Assembly (NCBI GenBank): GCA_028284565.1
Contig: JANQRM010000302.1
Coordinates: 1-8,187 of the forward strand
DNA: 8,187 nucleotides
Direction: 5' to 3'
Origin: Anaerolineae bacterium
Lineage (GTDB): Bacteria > Chloroflexota > Anaerolineae > Aggregatilineales > Phototrophicaceae
The notes under the pieces were generated by a model. It had not been told where the DNA came from. It did not search any database and was given only the letters and a program-made list of their open reading frames with translations. Made by a program: the position numbers and the translations under genes. Every line of letters begins with the position of its first letter. Within the stretch, counting starts at the first letter, position 1. Positions 1-5,262 of this stretch are shown here, in pieces.

Positions 1-1670
1 CGGATTTTCTCCGCGACATGATTGATGCCGATATGGAAAGTGGACGCTTCAATGGACGTATCCACACCCGCTTCCCACCAGAACCCAACGGCTATCTCCA
101 CATTGGGCATACCAAAGCCATCTGCCTCAACTTTGGCATTGCAGAGGAATATGGAGGCAAATACAACCTGCGCTTCGATGACACCAATCCCACCAAAGAG
201 GAAACCGAATACGTCGAGGGTATCCTAGAAGACATTCACTGGCTCGGCTTCGATTGGGAAGACCGCCTCTTCTTCGCCTCCGACTACTTTGATGAACTCT
301 ATGATTACGCCGTCAAACTCATCAAAGATGGCAAAGCCTATGTCGATCACTTGAGTCCAGACGAAATGCGCGAATATCGCGGGACACTCACTGAACCCGG
401 CAAAAACAGTCCCTATCGTGATCGTTCCGTCGAGGAGAATCTCGAACTATTTGAAAAGATGAAAAACGGCGAATTCGATGAGGGTGAATGTGTCCTCCGC
501 GCCAAAATCGACATGGCATCACCCAATATCAATCTCCGCGACCCTGCCATGTACCGTATTCTCAAAACACCCCACCACCGCACAGGTGACAAGTGGAAAA
601 TCTATCCGATGTACGATTGGGCGCACGGACAGAACGACTCCATGGAAGGCATAACGCATTCCCTCTGCTCGCTCGAATACGAAGACCATCGTCCGCTTTA
701 CGATTGGTTCTTAGACAACCTGAGTATCTATCACCCACAACAAATCGAATTCAGCCGCCTCAACTTGACCTATACCATCATGAGCAAGCGCAAGCTGATT
801 CGTTTAGTGAAAGAAGGCTACGTGCGTGGATGGGATGATCCACGGATGCCGACGATTGTAGGTCTCCGTCGTCGGGGCTATCCACCGGAAGCAATTCGCA
901 ATTTCTGTGACGATCTCGGCGTAGGGGGCAAAAGTTATTCAGTAGCAGAAATCGCCCATCTTGAATATCATGTCCGTCAGGTGTTGAACAAGACCTCGCC
1001 CCGTGTGATGTCTGTCCTACGCCCCCTTAAGGTCGTCATCACCAACTATCCCGACGATAAAGTCGAGATGATGGAAGCGGTCAACAACCCAGAAGATGAA
1101 TCCGCAGGCACGCGCGAAGTCCCCTTCTCCAAAGTCCTATACATCGAGCAAGACGACTTCATGGAACACCCACCCAAGAAGTTCTATCGCCTTGCACCGG
1201 GACGCGAAGTACGACTCCGTTATGCCTATTTCATCACCTGCACCGATGTCATCAAGGATGACGAAGGCAACATAATAGAACTACACTGCACCTATGATCC
1301 CGAAACGCGCGGTGGTTCTGCTCCCGACGGACGACGAGTCAAAGCGACTCTGCATTGGGTATCCGCTGATCATGCGAAAGAAGCAGAAGTCCGCCTTTAC
1401 GACCACCTCTTCACTCGTCCCGACCCCGATAGCGATGAACATGAAGATTTCACTGCCTTCATCAATCCCGACTCAGAGACGGTGCTATCTCCCTGCTATA
1501 TCGAACCGAGTTTGATGGGCACATCGGCTGGTGACCGCTACCAATTTGAACGCTTAGGCTACTTCGTCGTTGACCCTGATTCAACCGATGAAAAGCTCAT
1601 CTTCAGCCGCACCGCTACCCTCCGCGACGCTTGGAAAAAAATCCAGAACAAACAAGAGAAAAAGAAGTAA
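1..1670 (+). CDS. glnS: Glutaminyl-tRNA synthetase (5' end outside window)
   Basis: Cytoplasmic class Ib aminoacyl-tRNA synthetase that charges tRNA-Gln with glutamine using ATP. The HIGH signature ([12 protein letters not shown]) is encoded with HIGH at 99-110, and the KMSKS-type loop MSKRK begins at 780. Segments such as [44 protein letters not shown] and GWDDPRMPT match E. coli GlnRS nearly residue for residue, which separates it from GluRS. The C-terminal anticodon-binding beta-barrels are present ([25 protein letters not shown]), and the frame ends in a Lys-rich tail at 1668-1670. The ATG at 18 is probably not the start: the frame is open to the left edge and reads DFLRD before MIDADMESG, matching NFIRQIIDEDLASG in the E. 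coli enzyme, so about 10-20 residues lie upstream. Having GlnRS implies direct Gln-tRNA charging rather than sole reliance on the GatCAB amidotransferase route. Confidence 0.97.
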   Translation, partial: DFLRDMIDADMESGRFNGRIHTRFPPEPNGYLHIGHTKAICLNFGIAEEYGGKYNLRFDDTNPTKEETEYVEGILEDIHWLGFDWEDRLFFASDYFDELYDYAVKLIKDGKAYVDHLSPDEMREYRGTLTEPGKNSPYRDRSVEENLELFEKMKNGEFDEGECVLRAKIDMASPNINLRDPAMYRILKTPHHRTGDKWKIYPMYDWAHGQNDSMEGITHSLCSLEYEDHRPLYDWFLDNLSIYHPQQIEFSRLNLTYTIMSKRKLIRLVKEGYVRGWDDPRMPTIVGLRRRGYPPEAIRNFCDDLGVGGKSYSVAEIAHLEYHVRQVLNKTSPRVMSVLRPLKVVITNYPDDKVEMMEAVNNPEDESAGTREVPFSKVLYIEQDDFMEHPPKKFYRLAPGREVRLRYAYFITCTDVIKDDEGNIIELHCTYDPETRGGSAPDGRRVKATLHWVSADHAKEAEVRLYDHLFTRPDPDSDEHEDFTAFINPDSETVLSPCYIEPSLMGTSAGDRYQFERLGYFVVDPDSTDEKLIFSRTATLRDAWKKIQNKQEKKK

Positions 1671-1695
1671 TTTCCCGATTGTCACCCAACCAATC

Positions 1696-1719
1696 ACCCC
1701 CCACAACTGGGGGTTTTTT
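1696..1719 (+). terminator. Rho-independent terminator of glnS
   Basis: About 25 bases after the glnS stop there is a stem ACCCCC (1696-1701) pairing with GGGGGT (1709-1714) around a CACAACT loop, followed by a run of six T (1714-1719). This is a textbook intrinsic terminator on the plus strand. The core CCCCCACAACT recurs in the hairpin at 2429-2449. Confidence 0.85.
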
Positions 1720-1861
1720 GATTCCCTTCAATAGAATTGATGACTTCCATCCATCTAAATTCTGCCCTTCGTCACTTCCCGGCAATCGTCAATATTTCTA
1801 CCATATAAAGTAAGAATGCTTGCTTTTAAGCAGGATTTGATTGGGCTAAATTATTTTAGTC

Positions 1862-1866
1862 GGAGG
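1862..1866 (+). promoter_or_regulatory. Ribosome binding site that fixes the start of the membrane protein
   Basis: GGAGG lies six bases before the ATG at 1873. It decides in favour of this start over the in-frame ATG at 1816, which has no Shine-Dalgarno and would add 19 residues that do not resemble the rest. Confidence 0.8.
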
Positions 1867-1872
1867 ATTCAA

Positions 1873-2382
1873 ATGGACAAATCAAAGAATAAATATGACC
1901 AAGACAGCATTTCATCCCCATTGAGGCTAGCAGAGATATTCTTCGCACTCTGTCTACTGTTACTGTTTGCATTTCTTGCAAATCATCAGATAACCGACAC
2001 CGGCTTTTTCACATCAGAGTTTGGGACACTCCATATGGTCTGTTTATACGTTCCGCTGATTCTCGGCATAAACGCGCCACTGGTTCGGGCATGGACAGGT
2101 AAACGCAACACAGCCCGCCCCTTTGAGATTTTCACCAGTCTAACCTTAGCGTTTGGTTCGCTAATCTTAGTAACCACCTTCCCCTTTGACTATTCTCATC
2201 TCGCGGACACGCTACCACAACCCTTGCAGTTCGTTTTAGCGTGGGTGACAGATGACATCGGACGCATTGTACTGACACTTCAAGTAGTCATTGGACCCAT
2301 CACCGCCATGACCACAGGCTGGAAATATATGTCAGCCCAACAACAAGAAATGGAAGCCTACTTCAGTCGACAAGCAACCTAA
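1873..2382 (+). CDS. Four-helix integral membrane protein, function unknown
   Basis: A 169-residue protein I cannot assign to a named family. After a charged N-terminus (MDKSKNKYDQD) it has four hydrophobic stretches at about residues 19-37 (EIFFALCLLLLFAFLA), 53-71 (LHMVCLYVPLILGINAPLV), 86-105 (IFTSLTLAFGSLILVTTF) and 129-149 (IGRIVLTLQVVIGPITAM). A short polar stretch containing WTGKRNTARP separates helices 2 and 3. The C-terminus is polar. No catalytic motif is visible. The start at 1873 is chosen from the GGAGG at 1862-1866. The gene stands alone: the glnS terminator is upstream and a convergent gene follows. I saw no confident promoter in 1720-1860. A small hairpin (TGCTT/AAGCA, 1817-1832) lies in the leader. 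It is most likely an inner-membrane protein, but its role is open. Confidence 0.8.
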   Translation: MDKSKNKYDQDSISSPLRLAEIFFALCLLLLFAFLANHQITDTGFFTSEFGTLHMVCLYVPLILGINAPLVRAWTGKRNTARPFEIFTSLTLAFGSLILVTTFPFDYSHLADTLPQPLQFVLAWVTDDIGRIVLTLQVVIGPITAMTTGWKYMSAQQQEMEAYFSRQAT

Positions 2383-2428
2383 CATTGGAATGATGAGCAC
2401 TACGTATAAACACCATTCACGCCACACC

Positions 2429-2449
2429 AACCCCCACAACTTGGGGGTT
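2429..2449. terminator. Hairpin between convergent genes, possible bidirectional terminator
   Basis: AACCCCCA (2429-2436) pairs with TGGGGGTT (2442-2449) around CAACT, giving an eight-base-pair stem. It sits 47 bases after the stop of the plus-strand membrane protein and 8 bases beyond the stop of the minus-strand secreted protein. Neither side has a long T run, so termination may be weak or factor-assisted. Stem and loop closely match the glnS terminator. Confidence 0.55.
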
Positions 2450-2456
2450 ATGTTTC

Positions 2457-3596
2457 CTATTCCCCTCTCTCGACGACAATTTGCCATGTTCCGCTTTCAT
2501 TGCCAATCGGTTCATCATTTATCCGAAATTGCAAAGTACCGCTATTCGAGGCAGTAAACGCTCCCCCTATGCCAATATAGAATGGCTCACCCTCATCTCC
2601 AATTCGACCAATCAATGAGCCAACAGTTGCATTCGGAAGTGGCAGTATCAAATCCAAATCATTAGCAGTCCCGCGTTCTACCAAACCCTCCGGTCCAACA
2701 AACGGATGGTTATCACAATTCGTACAGGGGTTGACCAAGCCTTCTGCCACAATCGAAAACACATCGCCAATTTCGACTCCAATACCTGAATCAAACCATC
2801 CAATATTCGGGATGAAGTTTATCGGAATCGAAATCGCTTGCGGTAACAGCTGAACAGGAGTGTTCTGCACAAGCACATAATCATAAGGGGTCGGTTCATT
2901 GGGAATGACATCTACGGCAACCTCAACTTCAAAGCCGGGCAAAACCTGCTGGCTCACCCCACCAGAAGTCACGGTCAAGTCACCCTCCAGCGTTCTCACC
3001 CGTAGCAGACCCTCTTCCGTAACACTCAACAATCCTGTACTTCCCATCTCAATATCGACACCATTCACACGAAAGTTGACCACCGTTTTTTCAGGCGACT
3101 GCACGAGGACACCGTCTTCTGGTGCTTCCGCACAGGCAGGTTCTCCAATCCCGGTCACAAGTTGAAAGCTCAATCCAGAGTGAGCTTCTCCGTCGTCTCT
3201 GAAATCAGCAGTTAATTCTGCATCACCATAAACCACAAAAAGAACATTTTGACCCGGCATCGTATCAGGCAAATTGGCTTGCAACGACATCATCGCCACA
3301 CCCCACTGAACATGGTCAATATCAAGCGGAGAGGTTTCTAAGGTTTGAATGTCGAAAATCGGGATAATATCGCCCGTGTCGGAAAAGTAGCTAATAACCG
3401 TATCTTGCGCGTCATAGACTATTGCTAGGTTATGTCCATAACAAATCTGATTCCGTCCTAAATCGCCACAAGCATCACCGACGAGACTCAAGGCTTCGTC
3501 CATTAATGATGGACACGTTCTGACTTGGGCAATGACAAGGATGATATTGCAACACAAAACAATGATGATGGTCAGGGGTCGGGAGAGTATAAACAT
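2457..3596 (-). CDS. Secreted multidomain protein with C-terminal PA-IL/LecA-like domain
   Basis: A 379-residue exported protein. Residues 1-23 form a signal peptide (MFILSRPLTIIIVLCCNIILVIA, cleavage probably VIA|QV); there is no convincing lipobox. Residues 25-155 are an extracellular module with Cys pairs (TCPSLMDEAL, DACGDLGRNQICYG) and a beta-rich segment (LPDTMPGQNVLFVVYGD). Residues 160-228 look like a FecR-type beta-fold (NFRVNGVDIEMGSTGLLSV ... VRTLEGDLTVTSGG). Residues 265-376 resemble the PA-IL/LecA galactophilic lectin fold: GWFDSGIGVEIGD, VGPEGL, GSLIGRIG, FYIGIGG, then RINDEPIGNESGTW, comparable to the calcium- and sugar-binding loop YNDVPGTYGNNSGSF of LecA. The loop is two residues shorter: the D and first N are kept and the second N is E, so calcium binding is plausible but unproven. 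It probably acts at the cell surface or outside the cell. The ATG at 3594-3596 is preceded by a weak AGGG (3604-3607). The domain calls are from memory. Confidence 0.85.
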   Translation of the reverse strand: MFILSRPLTIIIVLCCNIILVIAQVRTCPSLMDEALSLVGDACGDLGRNQICYGHNLAIVYDAQDTVISYFSDTGDIIPIFDIQTLETSPLDIDHVQWGVAMMSLQANLPDTMPGQNVLFVVYGDAELTADFRDDGEAHSGLSFQLVTGIGEPACAEAPEDGVLVQSPEKTVVNFRVNGVDIEMGSTGLLSVTEEGLLRVRTLEGDLTVTSGGVSQQVLPGFEVEVAVDVIPNEPTPYDYVLVQNTPVQLLPQAISIPINFIPNIGWFDSGIGVEIGDVFSIVAEGLVNPCTNCDNHPFVGPEGLVERGTANDLDLILPLPNATVGSLIGRIGDEGEPFYIGIGGAFTASNSGTLQFRINDEPIGNESGTWQIVVERGE

Positions 3597-3618
3597 AAGA
3601 TCGCCCTACGTCTCTAAA

Positions 3619-3647
3619 TTGGCAATGATTGTATTATACGCCATACT
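3619..3647 (+). promoter_or_regulatory. Candidate promoter for the pentapeptide-repeat gene
   Basis: TTGGCA (3619-3624, five of six) and CATACT (3642-3647, four of six) are separated by 17 bases on the plus strand, placing a start about 60 bases ahead of the ATG at 3717. The -10 box is weak, so this is a suggestion only. Confidence 0.3.
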
Positions 3648-3660
3648 AAAATCGTGTAAT
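3633..3660 (-). promoter_or_regulatory. Predicted sigma-70 promoter for the secreted protein gene
   Basis: On the minus strand, ATTACA (3660-3655, four of six to consensus) is followed after 16 bases by a perfect TATAAT (3638-3633). This would give a leader of about 30 bases before the ATG at 3596. It overlaps the candidate plus-strand promoter at 3619-3647. Confidence 0.5.
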
Positions 3661-3702
3661 TATTGGAAAAGGTATGGCAACTCGATTTGAATCAATGACG
3701 CA

Positions 3703-3709
3703 AAGGAAG
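3703..3709 (+). promoter_or_regulatory. Ribosome binding site of the pentapeptide-repeat gene
   Basis: AAGGAAG lies about seven bases before the ATG at 3717, and no alternative in-frame start has a comparable site. Confidence 0.6.
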
Positions 3710-3716
3710 AGATAAT

Positions 3717-4238
3717 ATGACCACTTCTCCCTTCAACACACGCTGGAACGAAATCAAAACCATCTGGCAAAATAACCCCTTCCTATATGGGATTATCGGC
3801 TTCTTTCTTGGCATCATGGCACTCCCGATTATTGAGCGCATAGGCGAACTCCCCACCCTCCTGCGCGACTCCGTCCCAGAAGTCTTCGGCATCATCTTCA
3901 CGGTTATCGTCATTGACCGCCTCTATCGTAACTACGAACAATCAAGAGAATTAAGCGAGGAATTGAAGCGCTTACTTATCGAATTAAAAAGCACAAAGAC
4001 TGCAAAAAATGCTTATCACCAAATTAATGAAAAAGGTTGGTGGCAAGATGGATCATTGGAAGGACGCAGATTTGAGAGAGCAAAATTATCGAAAGTATCT
4101 TTAGAAAAGGCAAAATTAAGAGGATCAGATTTTAGTTTTGCGAAATTAAAAAGCACAAATCTTGGTAGCTCGGATTTAAGATGGTCTAAATTCTGGAATG
4201 CGAATTTAAGTAAGCCAATTTGCAAAATGCCTATTTAG
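3717..4238 (+). CDS. Membrane-anchored pentapeptide-repeat protein, N-terminal part before a frameshift
   Basis: A 173-residue frame that is the first part of a longer gene continuing in the next frame to 4597. There are two hydrophobic helices, at about residues 22-39 (FLYGIIGFFLGIMALPII) and 53-69 (VPEVFGIIFTVIVIDRL). A charged, probably coiled-coil stretch follows (RNYEQSRELSEELKRLLIELKS, 71-92). From about 113 pentapeptide repeats of the A(D/N/K)LxX type begin (SLEGRRFERAKLSKVSLEKAKLRGSDF and onward), forming a right-handed quadrilateral beta-helix in known family members. After NANLS (to 4211) the frame derails into KPICKMPI and stops at 4236-4238. Adding one base after 4213 would join it to the downstream repeats, giving about 293 residues. 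Pentapeptide proteins serve as scaffolds or DNA mimics; this one's target is unknown. Confidence 0.85.
   Translation: MTTSPFNTRWNEIKTIWQNNPFLYGIIGFFLGIMALPIIERIGELPTLLRDSVPEVFGIIFTVIVIDRLYRNYEQSRELSEELKRLLIELKSTKTAKNAYHQINEKGWWQDGSLEGRRFERAKLSKVSLEKAKLRGSDFSFAKLKSTNLGSSDLRWSKFWNANLSKPICKMPI
4209..4216 (+). other. Frameshift site in the pentapeptide-repeat gene
   Basis: The local sequence AGT AA GCC is one base short of AGT AAy GCC. Restoring a base gives NANLSNANLQNAYL in unbroken pentapeptide register. I see no canonical slippery heptamer here, so a single-base deletion or a sequencing or assembly error is likelier than programmed frameshifting. Confidence 0.8.
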
Positions 4239-4597
4239 ATGGAATAAAGTTAGGTGATGCGAAACTACAAAATGCAAATTTATGTAGTGCCTACCTACTT
4301 CAAGCAATCCTGTTAGAATCTAATTTTGAGAATGCAGATTTATCTGGTGCAGATTTAGAAAGAGCCTTTTTCAGGAAAGCGAATTTACTTGGTGCAGATT
4401 TGTCTGGCTCATTTGTGTGGAATACTGACTTTACAGATGCATACCTAGAACAAGCTAATTTTTCAGGTGCGAACTTTAATAACTACACAATATTACCAGA
4501 TGGAACTTGCTATAATGTCGAACTTGACCATCACGAGCAACTCCGAAAATTCATCACAGGCGAATGGAAACCCGCTTGGGTGAACGATAAAACGTAG
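4220..4597 (+). pseudogene. Pentapeptide-repeat protein, C-terminal part after the frameshift
   Basis: The same gene continues in the -1 frame. A TTG at 4220 or the codons from 4214 (ANLQNAYLDG) pick up exactly where the upstream repeats stop. About 16 further repeats are visible (GDAKLQNANLCSAYL, NFENADLSGADL, KANLLGADLSGSF, DAYLEQANFSGANF). They are followed by a non-repeat cap from about 4490 (YTILPDGTCYNVEL ... FITGEWKPAWVNDKT). The TTG has no Shine-Dalgarno, so independent translation is unlikely. The repeat part is AT-rich (hand counts of 60-base blocks near 27-35% GC), while the N-terminal membrane part (47-60%) and the C-terminal cap (about 43-48%) are closer to the rest of the window. 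I treat this as the 3' half of a disrupted gene, or of an intact one if the missing base is an error. Confidence 0.75.
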
Positions 4598-4669
4598 GTT
4601 TCAGAGTGTTAATCAACGCGCTATATGTACAAGCTAACAATCTGATGTCTGAATTCTGTCATCTGTCCG

Positions 4670-4810
4670 ATGCAGATGCATAGCCAAATGCATAGCGAAG
4701 TGCAGTGTTGAAGGTTAGTGTCTACGCAACCTACGCGCACCATTTGCATTACGTTGGATAAGTTATATTTTCGTTTGAAAATGCATAGCCAAATGCATGG
4801 ACAAATGCAT
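4670..4810. repeat. ATGCAT repeat clusters with 12-bp period
   Basis: The 18-mer ATGCATAGCCAAATGCAT occurs exactly at 4676-4693 and again at 4781-4798. Each copy continues into a third 12-bp unit: AGCGAAGTGCAG to 4705 (degenerate) and GGACAAATGCAT to 4810 (ATGCAT intact). The palindrome ATGCAT thus falls at 4676, 4688, 4781, 4793 and 4805. About 75 bases of unrelated sequence separate the clusters. The function is unknown; they could be protein-binding sites or minisatellite remnants. Confidence 0.7.
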
Positions 4811-4974
4811 CCCACAAACATGCTTTTTTATGATATTCTTGAATAGAACGTATGTTTTAATTCAAATCATCATGTAGTTTGACCTGTAACAGCTAAATCG
4901 CACCTTAACAACCGAACAACTAAGGCTAAATTGCTGACAATCTGTCATCTGAAATCATTATCAAACCCAATTCC

Positions 4975-5072
4975 AACCTTCAACCGCCACACGGCGGGAA
5001 CACCCTTGCCAACCGCCGAAAACATATATGCAACCGCCGGCGGTAAAAATCGAAATAAACAAACAACAAACG
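4975..5072. repeat. Structured tandem element, copy A
   Basis: This copy starts with AACCTT and ends ACAAACG. It carries four short arms that alternate in sense: CCGCC (4984-4988), GGCGG (4993-4997), CCGCCG (5013-5018) and CGGCGG (5038-5043). Arms 1 and 2 form a hairpin with an ACAC loop. Arms 3 and 4 can form a second hairpin enclosing AAAACATATATGCAACCG, or arm 4 can fold into the local palindrome CCGCCGGCGG. Pairing of arms 2 and 3 is also possible, so alternative folds exist. TAAAAAT follows arm 4. It aligns with copy B at an offset of 105 bases. Confidence 0.7.
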
Positions 5073-5079
5073 GATTTCT

Positions 5080-5177
5080 AACCTTACCCGTCGCCACGAC
5101 GGGAACGCGCCTGCCAACCGTCGAAAACATAGTTCATCCGCGCGACGGTAAAAATTCAGCAAATGAATCACAAACGC
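5080..5177. repeat. Structured tandem element, copy B
   Basis: This copy keeps the landmarks of copy A in the same order (AACCTT, CGGGAAC, TGCCAACCG, CGAAAACATA, CGGTAAAAAT, CACAAACG). All four arms carry T:A in place of C:G: CCCGTCG (5087-5093), CGACGGG (5097-5103), CCGTCG (5118-5123) and CGACGG (5143-5148). Arms 1 and 2 make a perfect seven-base-pair stem with a three-base CCA loop. The arm changes against copy A are compensatory, so pairing is preserved although the sequence is not. Confidence 0.7.
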
Positions 5178-5212
5178 TTTTCAAACCAAAAAGCAAGAAG
5201 ATAAATTGTAAC

Positions 5213-5230
5213 GGCGGTTCGTGAACCGCC
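5213..5230 (-). terminator. Palindromic hairpin downstream of dihydropyrimidinase, possible terminator
   Basis: GGCGGTTC (5213-5220) and GAACCGCC (5223-5230) are perfect inverted repeats; the practical fold is a seven-base-pair stem with a CGTG tetraloop. It lies 32 bases beyond the dihydropyrimidinase stop and is the natural place for its transcript to end. The minus-strand downstream sequence (GTTACAATTT) is only moderately T-rich, so it may instead be a member of a dispersed palindrome family. Confidence 0.45.
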
Positions 5231-5262
5231 CCAGATAGCAAATATCATGTTTTATAGAGGGC

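Larger units (their letters stand above)
4598..5262. other. 665-bp gene-free, repeat-rich intergenic region
   Basis: No convincing gene on either strand: the longest frames (66 aa on minus, 97 aa on plus) are translations of the repeats described separately and lack ribosome binding sites. It lies between the converging ends of the pentapeptide gene and the dihydropyrimidinase. Contents from left to right: a degenerate CTGTCATCTG-word region (4637-4665, words recurring at 4937-4951); 12-bp-period ATGCAT arrays (4670-4705 and 4781-4810); an AT-rich stretch with no feature I can name (4811-4930); two tandem structured elements (4975-5177); and a strong palindrome (5213-5230). Confidence 0.7.

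Noticed and set aside
18..20. ATG at 18 as the true start of glnS
   Set aside because: The frame is open to the left edge and the upstream residues (DFLRD) align with the N-terminal helix of known GlnRS, so the gene begins outside the window.
4209..4216. Programmed -1 ribosomal frameshift in the pentapeptide gene
   Set aside because: No X XXY YYZ heptamer or obvious downstream stem; slipping on AGT would put TAA in the new frame. Not excluded, but less likely than deletion or error.
4621..4821. A 66-residue Cys-rich minus-strand protein with repeated CIWLCI
   Set aside because: It is the translation of the 12-bp ATGCAT repeat, with no ribosome binding site and no recognisable domain.
4676..5080. 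The identical 105-base offset of the ATGCAT pair and of the AACCTT elements as one larger duplication
   Set aside because: Sequence between the ATGCAT copies does not align with what follows the second copy, nor with the structured elements; the equal spacing looks coincidental.
4975..5177. Integron attC sites or a CRISPR array
   Set aside because: No GTTRRRY/RYYYAAC core pairs, and there are only two diverged 105-bp units, with no uniform short repeat and spacer pattern.
4931..5224. A 97-residue plus-strand frame with internal repeat (TAGTPLPTAENI / TTGTRLPTVENI)
   Set aside because: The protein repeat simply mirrors the two structured DNA elements. Substitutions follow base pairing in the arms rather than codon position, and no Shine-Dalgarno is present.
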